Assembly: GCF_029960645.1 (NCBI RefSeq)
Contig: NZ_JASBQY010000001.1
Location: forward strand, 207,641-271,640
Length of the DNA stretch: 64,000 nucleotides
From: Arthrobacter sp. AL12
Lineage (GTDB): Bacteria > Actinomycetota > Actinomycetes > Actinomycetales > Micrococcaceae
Reading direction: 5' to 3'
The number at the start of each line of letters is the position of its first letter. The stretch's first letter is position 1. A program made the position numbers and the translations under genes. The notes under the pieces were generated by a model. The model saw nothing but the letters and a program-made list of their open reading frames with translations. It was not told where the DNA came from and ran no database searches. Below are positions 48,741 to 56,412 of this stretch, piece by piece.

Positions 48741-48882
48741 GTCCTGCACTCCTCAAGGTTGCGGTCGTCAACAGCCCAGAGGAGGTGCGATGCACAGCGC
48801 CGAGCAGCCGTACTGAGTATTGCCGCAGAAAGTGTGCGATTCAATGGTCAAACCAGCACCGCTAGTGTGCAGAATTGCAGAT

Positions 48883-49800
48883 ATGAATGCGAACCCGGAT
48901 GATCTGCTTGTTCTTCTGGCCGTCTCGCGCTCCGCGAAGTTCACGACGGCGGCGCAGTCCCTGGGGCTGAACCACACCACCGTGTCGCGCCGGATCGCCT
49001 CGCTGGAGAAGGCCCTGGGCGGCCGGGTGCTTTCCCGTGCCTCCGGCGGCTGGGAGCTTACGGAACTGGGCGCCGAAGCCGTACTGGTGGCCGAACGGGT
49101 GGAAGCGGCGATCCGGACCCTCGAACAGCCCGGCCGGGTACCGGACCCGATCACCGGCGTCGTCCGGATGACCGCGACGGACGGCTTCAGCGCCTACATC
49201 GCGGCCCCCGCGGTGGCCAGGCTGCGCCGCGACCACCCCGGTCTCAGCGTCGAGATCATCACGGTGACGCGGCGGGCGCTCCAGCAGCGTTCCGGGCTGG
49301 ACATCGAGGTCGTGGTGGGCGAACCGCAGGTGCACCGGGCGGAGGCCGCCCGGCTCGGCGAGTACATGCTCGGCATGTACGCCTCCCGCGATTACCTGGC
49401 CGAGTACGGCACCCCCACGACGATCGAGGAACTCACCACCCATTCGCTGGTCTACTTCGTGGATTCCATGCTTCAGGTGGACGATCTGGATGCCCCGCGG
49501 CGCCTCGTGCCCACCATGCGGGACGGCCTGAGCTCCACCAACGTCTTCGTCCATGTGGAGGCTACCCGCGCCGGCGCCGGGATCGGCTTCCTGCCCTGCT
49601 TCGCGGCGGACCTGCATCCGGACCTGGTCCGGCTGCTGCCGGAGCAGTTCGCCGAGCTGCTGCCGTACTGGATGGTGCTGCGGCCAGATTCCATGCGCCG
49701 ACCGGCCGTCGCCGCGGTGGTGCAGGCGCTGCGTGAACAGACGAAGGCCCACCGCAAGGCGCTCTTGGGGCGCGGAGGGTACGCAGCGACTGCTCCGTAG
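48883..49800 (+). CDS. LysR family transcriptional regulator
   Basis: A 305-residue LysR-type regulator. The N-terminal helix-turn-helix is DDLLVLLAVSRSAKFTTAAQ, then SLGLNHTTVSRRIASLEKALGG, with an effector domain from about residue 90 (ITGVVRMTATDGFSAYIAAP). Divergent from bdhA across a 142-bp gap that contains TAGTGT (48863-48868) as a possible -10 and a TGCAGAATTGCA element just before the start, so control of bdhA is likely. The stop codon lies inside a family-2 palindrome. Confidence 0.88.
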   Translation: MNANPDDLLVLLAVSRSAKFTTAAQSLGLNHTTVSRRIASLEKALGGRVLSRASGGWELTELGAEAVLVAERVEAAIRTLEQPGRVPDPITGVVRMTATDGFSAYIAAPAVARLRRDHPGLSVEIITVTRRALQQRSGLDIEVVVGEPQVHRAEAARLGEYMLGMYASRDYLAEYGTPTTIEELTTHSLVYFVDSMLQVDDLDAPRRLVPTMRDGLSSTNVFVHVEATRAGAGIGFLPCFAADLHPDLVRLLPEQFAELLPYWMVLRPDSMRRPAVAAVVQALREQTKAHRKALLGRGGYAATAP

Positions 49801-49843
49801 CCGCCGTTTTCGGGGCGCTAAAGGGCCGTTACGGAGCAGCCGG
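49786..49843. repeat. Dispersed palindrome family 2, copy 3
   Basis: Arms 49786-49808 and 49821-49843 (about GCGACTGCTCCGTAGCCGCC and, reversed, CCGGCTGCTCCGTAACGGCC) share the TGCTCCG core of family 2. The element overlaps the stop codons of both the LysR gene (49800) and the convergent spermidine-synthase-like gene (49829). Confidence 0.75.
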
Positions 49844-50752
49844 CGGCGCCGGCTCCACCACCGTTTCCGGGTCGCGGCGGACCGGGGCACCGGCGGCGAA
49901 GGCCCGGACCTTGGCGTCGTTCCAGATGTGGGCGGGCACGGCGCCGCCGAGCAGCCGGCGGGCCAGTCCCGGGTCGCCGTCGAACGGCAGGTCGCTGCCT
50001 GCCATGATCATGTTCCCGTAGCGCCTGCCCTTGAGCATGGCGGGGTCCGCGATGATCACGGTGTGCTTGAAGGTGTCCGCTATGGTCGCGGCGTCCTCGC
50101 GCGCGTTTCTCAGGTCCGGCGCGTCTCCGGAGTTCACCAGATAGATCCCGCCGGGGGCCAGGACTCGCTTGGCGTGCTCGTTGAACTCCCGCGTGGTGAG
50201 CGGCCGCGGCGTCAGCGAGCCGGCAAACACATCGCGGATAATCAGGTCCCGGGTCTGCGGCGTGAGGCTTTCGGTGACCTCGCGGGCCTCCCCCACCCGC
50301 AGGCGCATCAGCGGCGCCTTCGGCAGGTCGAACCAGCCCCGGACATATTCGGCCAGCTTGCCGTCGAGTTCCACCACCACCTGGCGTGCCTCCGGGTAGG
50401 CGGCGTGGAAGTAGCGCGCCAGGGAGCATGCCCCGCCACCCAGGTGAAGGGCGCGCAGCTTCGCCCGGGAGTCCCGCGGCCAGCGCGATTCCACCAGGGC
50501 CGAGATCCAGCGCATGTATTCGAAGTCGAGGAACAACGGATCAGCCAGGTCGATGTGCGAACTCATCACCCCGTTGATCCGCAGCAGCCAGCCGTTGGAG
50601 TTGTCCTGGTCGGCGATCAGTTCGCAGTCGCCGGTATCGATGTAATAGATGCCCTCCAAGGGTCCCTCGGGGCGGCTGCCCTTCGGGAACTCCACCACCC
50701 CGGCGGTCTTTTCGGTGTTGCCCCGGCCAGCAGCCCTGCCCCGATTGGCCAT
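49829..50752 (-). CDS. Spermidine synthase-like methyltransferase-fold protein
   Basis: A 307-residue Rossmann-fold protein of the spermidine-synthase-like group. The nucleotide-binding motif is RALHLGGGACSLARYF, the acidic loop VVVELDGKLAEYVRGWFDLP and catalytic-region RDLIIRDVFAGSLTP, where true spermidine synthases have DAF/SSDPxG. The N-terminal part (GIYYIDTGDCELIADQDNSN) is the beta tetramer domain. No speD gene is near, so polyamine transfer is uncertain. ATG at 50752 overlaps the stop of a 7-codon leader frame (TGATG); a longer in-frame start at 50812 would lie upstream of the predicted promoter box. Confidence 0.8.
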   Translation of the reverse strand: MANRGRAAGRGNTEKTAGVVEFPKGSRPEGPLEGIYYIDTGDCELIADQDNSNGWLLRINGVMSSHIDLADPLFLDFEYMRWISALVESRWPRDSRAKLRALHLGGGACSLARYFHAAYPEARQVVVELDGKLAEYVRGWFDLPKAPLMRLRVGEAREVTESLTPQTRDLIIRDVFAGSLTPRPLTTREFNEHAKRVLAPGGIYLVNSGDAPDLRNAREDAATIADTFKHTVIIADPAMLKGRRYGNMIMAGSDLPFDGDPGLARRLLGGAVPAHIWNDAKVRAFAAGAPVRRDPETVVEPAPPAAP

Positions 50753-50775
50753 CAGCCGTGCACCGTTTTGCTCAT
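50752..50775 (-). CDS. Putative 7-residue leaderless upstream peptide
   Basis: ATG at 50775 lies 6 bases after TAGGCT (50782-50787 on the minus strand), ideal leaderless spacing. The frame encodes MSKTVHG and its TGA overlaps the ATG of the spermidine-synthase-like gene as TGATG. A ribosome loading on the 5'-end ATG could thus re-initiate on the main gene, which has no good ribosome site of its own. Confidence 0.4.
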   Translation of the reverse strand: MSKTVHG

Positions 50776-51128
50776 GTTTCAAGCCTAGTTCACCGGCAGG
50801 GGCAGGCTTCACCCGCAGCGGAAGCCCGGGGCCGGGCCGGCTCGAGCGGCGCCCGCGTCGGCGCGGTTCGCGGCGGCCTCGTTCGTCTGCGCCTGCGTCG
50901 GCGTCGTTGCTCCGCGCGGGCAGGTTAGGGCGGCCCGGCGTCGCACATCCGCCCAGATCTGCCTACCGATGAAGACCGCGGGGAAAGGCGCCTGAACGTC
51001 CCCCCGCTAAGAGATCAACGGAAGAATTAAGCAAAGGGTACTTACTATTCTTTAGTAATCATGCTTACTATTATCTCTCCAGTTATTGCTGGTTGTGATC
51101 AGCAGCTGACCTTGAAAAGAGAGCGAAG
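50776..51128. promoter_or_regulatory. Intergenic control region of the envelope/stress cluster
   Basis: About 350 bp with no gene. The left half is very GC-rich. Bases 51030-51080 are strikingly AT-rich and carry a dyad TTACTA (51042-51047) with TAGTAA (51053-51058) and a further TTACTA at 51065-51070; CTTACTATT occurs twice, 23 bp apart. This looks like promoter plus operator for the genes starting at 51129. Confidence 0.55.
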
Positions 51129-51986
51129 ATGACAGAGAACCAATGGCCCCAGGACGGTAACTACCGCACTCCCACGGCCACCCAGCAGACTCCCATGCGG
51201 CCGGCAACCACTTTTCCGCCGACGCCGGACGGCAGCGCCCACGGCACCTCCACCGAGAACGGTGCCTCCAAGACGGACGCCGCCCGCGACGAGGCAGCCG
51301 AGGTGAAGCGCCAGGCCGCGGATTCCGCCCAGACCGTGGCCGAGACGGCCAAAACCGAAGCCGTCAATGTCGCGGCCGAAGTGAAGACGAACGCGCGGGA
51401 TCTTATGTACCAGGCCAAGTCCGACCTCACCGACCAGGCCGGCGTGCAGCAGCAGAAGGTCGCCGAGGGCCTGCGCTCCATTTCCACCGAACTGCAGACC
51501 ATGGCCTCGGCCTCCGAGCAGCCCGGTGTCGCCACCGACCTCGTGCGCCAGGCGGCCGAGCGGTCTTCCGCCGTCGCCGGCTGGCTCGATGGCCGGGACC
51601 CGGGCTCGCTGCTGACCGAGGTGAAGTCCTTCGCCCGCCAGCGCCCCGGCACGTTCCTGCTGCTCGCGGCCGGCGCCGGCGTCCTGGCCGGGCGGCTCAG
51701 CCGCAGCCTGAGCGCCGGAGCGCCGGAAGCGGCCCCCGCCACGGCCACGACCCCCGTCACCAGGGTCCCGGACACCGGCATGGCGGTTCCGCCGCCGCCC
51801 GTGCAGCTGCCGGCCGAGGGCACCACGTCGGCGGGCTTCGTGGAGACCTACCCGCCGAATCCGCTCGACGCCGATCCGCTCGGCAACGGCAGCCGGCAGG
51901 ACCGCTGGGCCTCCGAACCTGTCGTGACGGACCCGGCCCGGCAGGATCCGTTCCGTGATGATCCCTTTGACGGCGGCCGTCGATGA
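51129..51986 (+). CDS. Low-complexity membrane-associated protein of unknown function
   Basis: An unrecognised 285-residue protein. The first 60 residues are Thr/Pro-rich and disordered-looking. Residues about 50-150 form Ala/Glu/Lys-rich helices (DEAAEVKRQAADSAQTVAET) like LEA or apolipoprotein-type amphipathic repeats. A single hydrophobic stretch PGTFLLLAAGAGVLAGRLSRS follows near residue 180. The C-terminus is Pro- and Asp-rich. First of a four-gene set with holin-like, DUF3618 and BrkB-like genes; its stop overlaps the next start by 4 bases. Probably an envelope-stress structural protein. Confidence 0.7.
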   Translation: MTENQWPQDGNYRTPTATQQTPMRPATTFPPTPDGSAHGTSTENGASKTDAARDEAAEVKRQAADSAQTVAETAKTEAVNVAAEVKTNARDLMYQAKSDLTDQAGVQQQKVAEGLRSISTELQTMASASEQPGVATDLVRQAAERSSAVAGWLDGRDPGSLLTEVKSFARQRPGTFLLLAAGAGVLAGRLSRSLSAGAPEAAPATATTPVTRVPDTGMAVPPPPVQLPAEGTTSAGFVETYPPNPLDADPLGNGSRQDRWASEPVVTDPARQDPFRDDPFDGGRR

Positions 51987-52396
51987 CCAGCGAAATGCCC
52001 CACACCGGCGCGGCCGCCAAGGCTGACACGACGTCCCTGGGCGATCTGCTGGGCGAGGTTACGCGGGACATGTCCACCCTGATGCGGCAGGAAGTCGAGC
52101 TGGCGAAGGTCGAGGCCAAGCAGTCAGCGACCCGGGCCGGCAAGGGCGCCGGGATGCTGGCCGGCGCCGGCGTCGCCGGGCACTTCGTCCTCCTGTTCCT
52201 GTCCCTGGCGCTCTGGTGGGCGCTCGGGACCGTCATGGGGCTGGGCTGGTCCGGCGTCGTCGTCGCCCTCATTTGGGGAGTCGTCACCGCCATCCTGGCA
52301 GCCAGGGGCCGCAAGGAACTCAACGCGATCAAGGGCATGCCCCAGACCGCCGAGACGCTTCAGGAAATCCCGCCCACGCTCAAGCCCACCACCTAA
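51983..52396 (+). CDS. Phage-holin-like (DUF1469/PF07332 type) membrane protein
   Basis: A 137-residue protein with an amphipathic N-terminal helix (TSLGDLLGEVTRDMSTLMRQEVELAKVEAK, in part) followed by two membrane segments (about residues 60-82 and 87-106). This is the pattern of the actinobacterial phage-holin-family/DUF1469 proteins, which are chromosomal and not linked to lysis. It overlaps the previous gene by 4 bases. Usually found with DUF3618 genes, as here. Confidence 0.82.
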   Translation: MTSEMPHTGAAAKADTTSLGDLLGEVTRDMSTLMRQEVELAKVEAKQSATRAGKGAGMLAGAGVAGHFVLLFLSLALWWALGTVMGLGWSGVVVALIWGVVTAILAARGRKELNAIKGMPQTAETLQEIPPTLKPTT

Positions 52397-52414
52397 ATAC
52401 AGCGAGGAAACACG

Positions 52415-53023
52415 ATGAGTGAGAACCCGGATGTCATCCGAGCAGATATTGAAGCAACCCGCGCGCGGCTGGGCACGAATGTCGATGCCGTAGCGGACAA
52501 GGTCACCCCGTCCCACATCGTCCAGCGCCAGACGGACAAAGTTAAAGAAAACGTCAAAGACGCCGTCTTTGGAGTGAAGGAGAAAGTCATGGGAGCAGCC
52601 GACCACACCGCCGGCAATGTCCACTCCGCCACCGGAAGCGGCGGGGCACACCTCAGCGACGCCGGCGCAGCAATCGGGGACGCCCCCACGCAGGTCAAGA
52701 CCAAGACCCAGGGCAACCCGCTGGCGGCAGGCCTGATCGCCTTCGGGGCCGGCCTGTTGGTCTCCTCCCTGATCCCGGCCAGCCAGAAGGAACGCGAAGC
52801 CGCGGACGCGCTGAAGACCGCGGCGGAACCGCTCACCACGGAACTCACCGAGGCCGCGAAGCACGTGGCCGAGGGGCTCAAGGAACCCGCCCAGGCCGCG
52901 ATGGACAACGTCAAGACCACCGCCGCTGAAGCGACCGAGCACGTCAAAGCCGAAGGCCAGGGCGCCGTCGCCGACGTCAAGGACCGCACCGCCGAGGCCA
53001 AGGACAACGTCAAGCAGGCCTGA
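52415..53023 (+). CDS. DUF3618-like protein
   Basis: A 202-residue protein starting with the DUF3618 signature: MSENPDVIRADIEATRARLG followed by VDAVADKVTP. A mid-protein hydrophobic segment (NPLAAGLIAFGAGLLVSSLIP, about residues 103-123) is flanked by long Ala/Glu/Lys-rich helical repeats (AAEATEHVKAEGQGAVADVK). The helical parts resemble LEA-type stress proteins. AGGAAA lies 5 bases before the ATG. Function unknown; clustered with the holin-like gene. Confidence 0.85.
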   Translation: MSENPDVIRADIEATRARLGTNVDAVADKVTPSHIVQRQTDKVKENVKDAVFGVKEKVMGAADHTAGNVHSATGSGGAHLSDAGAAIGDAPTQVKTKTQGNPLAAGLIAFGAGLLVSSLIPASQKEREAADALKTAAEPLTTELTEAAKHVAEGLKEPAQAAMDNVKTTAAEATEHVKAEGQGAVADVKDRTAEAKDNVKQA

Positions 53024-53107
53024 TCCCGCTGGCACCCGGCCGGCCGCCCTGCGCTCGCGCGCCGGGCGGCCGGCTGACGCACTTAACATCCTGAAGGAAG
53101 AACTCCC

Positions 53108-54286
53108 ATGTCCAAGAACCCCGCCGCGGCAGAGACCCCGGCCGACGCCGAAACGCCGGAGAGCAGCACCGCCAAGGCCCGCACCGCGCCCGCACCGGAC
53201 GACGCACGCAAACCCGACAGCCCCACCGACGTCTCCAAGCCCTCGTGGAAATACGTCGCCAAGAAAACGTTGCGCGAATTCACCAAGGACCAGTGCCCCG
53301 ACCTCGCCGCCGCCCTGACCTACTACTCGGTGCTCTCCATTTTCCCGGCGTTGCTGGCCCTGGTGTCCCTGCTGGGCATCTTTGGACAGCCCGAGAAAAC
53401 CACCGGGGCCCTGCTGGAGATCGTCCAGGGCTTCGCCCCGGCCGACACGGTGGAGGCCATCCGCGAACCGGTCCAGCAGCTCAGCAGTAACTCCGCCGCC
53501 GGACTCACGCTGGTGCTCGGTATCCTCACCGCCCTGTGGTCCGCTTCCGGCTACGTCGGGGCGTTCGGCCGTGCCATGAACCGGATCTACGAAATCGATG
53601 AAGGCCGGCCCTTCGTCAAGCTCCGGGGCACCATGCTCGCCGTCACGATCGTCACCGTGCTGATCGTTGTGCTGCTGGCCGCCATGCTGGTACTTTCCGG
53701 CCCGGTCGCGGAGTCCGTCGGCAACGCTCTGGGCCTGGGCGGGGCGGTCCTGACCGCCTGGAACATCATCAAATGGCCCCTCATCGTGCTCCTGGTCGTG
53801 GCCGCGATCGCGATCCTCTACTACGCCACGCCGAACGTGAAGCAGCCCAAGTTCCGCTGGATGAGCCTCGGGTCCTTGATCGCCCTGGTGATCTTCCTGC
53901 TGGCCTCCCTGGCCTTCGGCTTCTACGTCGCCAACTTCAGCAGCTACAACGAGACCTACGGCACGATCGGCGGCGTCATCATTTCGCTGCTCTGGCTCTG
54001 GATCCTCAACATGTCGCTGCTGTTCGGAGCCGAATTCGATGCCGAAATGGAACGCGGCCGCCAGCTCCAGGCCGGGATCGAAGCCGAAGAAACCATCCAG
54101 TTGCCGCCCCGGGACACCAAGCAGAGCGACAAGCTGCAGGCCCGTGAAGAGGAGGACATCCAACGCGGCCGCGAACTGCGTGAACGGAGCGGCGGCACGG
54201 CCACCGGGGTCGCGGCCGGGGCAACGGCGGATTCCCGGTCCGCCCGGGACCAGGATCCCCGCACCCCGCGGGACCAAAGCCCCTAG
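53108..54286 (+). CDS. YihY/BrkB family membrane protein
   Basis: A 392-residue membrane protein with six or seven segments and hydrophilic ends. The signature LREFTKDQCPDLAAALTYYSVLSIFPALLAL, shortened to its DLAAALTYYSVLSIFPAL core, plus GSLIALVIFLLASLAFGFYVANF and GGVIISLLWLWILNMSLLFGAEFDAE mark the YihY/BrkB family, once thought to be RNase BN. Function is unclear; membrane-envelope roles are proposed. GAAGGAAGAACTCCC precedes the ATG. Last of the four-gene set from 51129. Confidence 0.9.
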   Translation: MSKNPAAAETPADAETPESSTAKARTAPAPDDARKPDSPTDVSKPSWKYVAKKTLREFTKDQCPDLAAALTYYSVLSIFPALLALVSLLGIFGQPEKTTGALLEIVQGFAPADTVEAIREPVQQLSSNSAAGLTLVLGILTALWSASGYVGAFGRAMNRIYEIDEGRPFVKLRGTMLAVTIVTVLIVVLLAAMLVLSGPVAESVGNALGLGGAVLTAWNIIKWPLIVLLVVAAIAILYYATPNVKQPKFRWMSLGSLIALVIFLLASLAFGFYVANFSSYNETYGTIGGVIISLLWLWILNMSLLFGAEFDAEMERGRQLQAGIEAEETIQLPPRDTKQSDKLQAREEEDIQRGRELRERSGGTATGVAAGATADSRSARDQDPRTPRDQSP

Positions 54287-54294
54287 CCCTTTCC

Positions 54295-54307
54295 GTGACC
54301 CCGCGTT
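54295..54307. repeat. Half copy of dispersed palindrome family 1 (D)
   Basis: GTGACCCCGCGTT is identical to the outer right arm of copy A (15380-15392). It lies 9 bases after the BrkB-like stop. I see no matching second arm, so it is a remnant or a different arrangement. Confidence 0.4.
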
Positions 54308-54362
54308 CTACTGGGGGGCAAAGTGCCGCCCGGGGGGTGGACGTGGCTGACCGGGAGGACGC

Positions 54363-55319
54363 ATGACGGCACCCGCCGCAGGGGACGGACGAACCACCGT
54401 GGCAGTGGGCTACGACGGGTCCGAGCCGGCGCAGGCGGCCGTCCGGTGGGCCGCGGAGTACGCGGCCGCCGGAGGGTACCGGATCCGCGTGGTACATGCC
54501 TGGATCTGGCCGGTCTTTACCAGGAAGCTCGGACCGGTCAAGGGCGTTGAAGGCAGCGGGCTGCGGCACGCGGCCGAGGTGGTTCTGGCGGAAGGTCTGG
54601 AGCTGGCCCGCGCCGCCGTCGCCGCCGCGCCCGGCCCGTCGGCCCCGGGCCCGGCCGCAACCACCGCCCCGGCATCCGGCCCCCGTGAGGCAACCGCCGC
54701 AGCACCGGGCGCCGCGGAACCCGATTCCGGCGTCGAGGGTTTCATGGAAGCCGGGCTCCCGGCCGCCGTGCTGCGCGACGCCGCCCGCAATGCCCGGCTC
54801 CTGGTGGTCAGCAGCCGCGGAATCGGCGGCGTGCTGGGGCACGTTGCCGGATCAGTCTGTCTCGACCTGGCCGGCTCCTCCCCCTGCCCTTTGATGGTCA
54901 TCCGCCGGCCGCGCAGCCCCGGCCAGGCCGCCGGCCCCATCGTCGTTGGCATCGACGGGACCGACCGGAGTTCCGCGGCGCTGGCCGGGGCCGCCCGGCT
55001 GGCGGGAATGCTGGGCAGCACCCTCCAGATCGTCCACATCGACCAGTCCGGCGGAGCCCGGGACGGGCACGGACGGCACGGCCCGCTGCGCGGCCAGGAA
55101 CTCCTGGATCACACTCTTGAGGAGGTCCGCAAACTCGCCCCGGAGCTGTCGGTATCCGGGGTCCTGCGGGAAGGGCACACGGCGTCCAAGGAACTGCTGG
55201 CCGCCGCCGGTGACGCCGAGGTGCTGGTCATTGGCACCCACAACCGCGAGGGCGCCCCGGGCAACACCGTTACCAGGATCCTGAACAAAGCGCGCTGCAA
55301 TGTCCTGATTACGCGCTGA
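54363..55319 (+). CDS. Tandem-domain universal stress protein
   Basis: A 318-residue protein with two UspA domains. The first (TVAVGYDGSEPAQAAVRWAA ... VVSSRGIGGVLGHVAGSV) is interrupted by a Pro/Ala/Gly-rich insert at about residues 90-125. The second (IVVGIDGTDRSSAALAGAA ... VLVIGTHNREGAPGNTVT) has a changed nucleotide loop. Nucleotide binding by the second domain is therefore doubtful. GGAGG lies 4 bases before the ATG. It probably joins the envelope/stress set upstream and is 63 bases ahead of an alcohol dehydrogenase gene, an arrangement seen with hypoxia-type loci. Confidence 0.88.
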   Translation: MTAPAAGDGRTTVAVGYDGSEPAQAAVRWAAEYAAAGGYRIRVVHAWIWPVFTRKLGPVKGVEGSGLRHAAEVVLAEGLELARAAVAAAPGPSAPGPAATTAPASGPREATAAAPGAAEPDSGVEGFMEAGLPAAVLRDAARNARLLVVSSRGIGGVLGHVAGSVCLDLAGSSPCPLMVIRRPRSPGQAAGPIVVGIDGTDRSSAALAGAARLAGMLGSTLQIVHIDQSGGARDGHGRHGPLRGQELLDHTLEEVRKLAPELSVSGVLREGHTASKELLAAAGDAEVLVIGTHNREGAPGNTVTRILNKARCNVLITR

Positions 55320-55382
55320 CCCCGCTCCACCGGACCACCGCCTTCAGAGGGGAGCTGGAGGTTCTAGCAGAGGAGGACGCCC

Positions 55383-56390
55383 GTGCGAGCGTGGCGGGTA
55401 GGACAGCCCGGGCCGATGAGCAGCGGCCCGCTGGTTGCGGACGAGTGCCCCGACCCCCGACCGGGCCCCGGGGAGGTGCTGCTGCGGGTCCGGGTGTGCG
55501 GAGTCTGCCGCACCGACCTGCACCTGGCCGAGGGCGACCTCACGCCGCGGCGCCCCGGCGTCATTCCGGGACACGAAGTCGTCGGCGAAGTCCTCACGTG
55601 CGGGGCCCGCGCCACGCGCTTCTCCCGCGGGGAACGCGTGGGCGTGGCCTGGCTCGGCAGGACCTGCGGCACGTGCCGCTTTTGCCTGCGCGGCGCTGAG
55701 AACCTCTGCCTCTCCCCCGTGTTTACCGGCTGGGACCGCGACGGCGGCTACGCCGAACTCATCACTGTGGCCGAAAACTTCGCCTACCGGCTCCCGCCAA
55801 GGTTCTCGGACGAGGAGGCCGCACCCCTGCTGTGCGCGGGAATCATTGGCTACCGCGCCCTCTGCCGCGCCGACCTGCCCATCGGCGGACGGCTGGGGAT
55901 CTACGGCTTCGGCGGCTCCGCGCACCTGGCGGCCCAGATCGCCCTCTTCCAGGGCGCCCGCGTATACGTGATGACACGGTCCGAGGAAGCACGCGCGCTC
56001 GCCCTCGAGCTGGGTGCGACCTTTGCCGGCGGCGCCGACGAGCAGCCGCCGGATCCGCTGGATTCCGCCATCCTCTTCGCCCCGGCCGGCGGCCTGGTTC
56101 CGGTGGCCCTGCGTGCCCTGGACCGGGGCGGCACGCTCGCCGTCGCAGGCATCCACCTGAGCGACATTCCGCCGCTGCACTACGCCGCGGAGCTGTTCCA
56201 GGAACGCCAGCTGCGCAGCGTCACGGCCAACACCCGGGCCGACGGCGAGGAGTTCTTCCGCGTCGCGGCGGAGATCCCGCTGCGCCCCACCACGGTGCCC
56301 TACCCGTTCTCGGCTGCGGACAAGGCCCTGTTGGACCTGTCGGAGGACCGGGTCACGGGCGCGGCGGTGCTCCGGATGGATGACCCGTAG
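55383..56390 (+). CDS. Zinc-dependent alcohol dehydrogenase
   Basis: A 335-residue medium-chain zinc alcohol dehydrogenase. Catalytic zinc ligands are Cys42 (CGVCRTDLH) and the His64-Glu65 pair (PGHEVVGEV); the structural zinc cysteines 95, 98, 101 and 109 ([16 protein letters not shown]) are all present. The coenzyme segment is [20 protein letters not shown], where one glycine of GxGGxG is changed to Ser-Ala-His context. It would oxidise or reduce short alcohols/aldehydes with NAD(P). AGGAGG lies 6 bases before the GTG. Convergent with the GH65 fusion, 22 bp apart. Confidence 0.9.
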   Translation: MRAWRVGQPGPMSSGPLVADECPDPRPGPGEVLLRVRVCGVCRTDLHLAEGDLTPRRPGVIPGHEVVGEVLTCGARATRFSRGERVGVAWLGRTCGTCRFCLRGAENLCLSPVFTGWDRDGGYAELITVAENFAYRLPPRFSDEEAAPLLCAGIIGYRALCRADLPIGGRLGIYGFGGSAHLAAQIALFQGARVYVMTRSEEARALALELGATFAGGADEQPPDPLDSAILFAPAGGLVPVALRALDRGGTLAVAGIHLSDIPPLHYAAELFQERQLRSVTANTRADGEEFFRVAAEIPLRPTTVPYPFSAADKALLDLSEDRVTGAAVLRMDDP

Positions 56391-56412
56391 CTGGCCGGGC
56401 GCGCCTGCCGGT

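Noticed and set aside
51983-52396. Prophage remnant (holin)
   Set aside because: The holin-like gene belongs to a chromosomal family found with DUF3618 genes; no other phage gene or attachment site is nearby.
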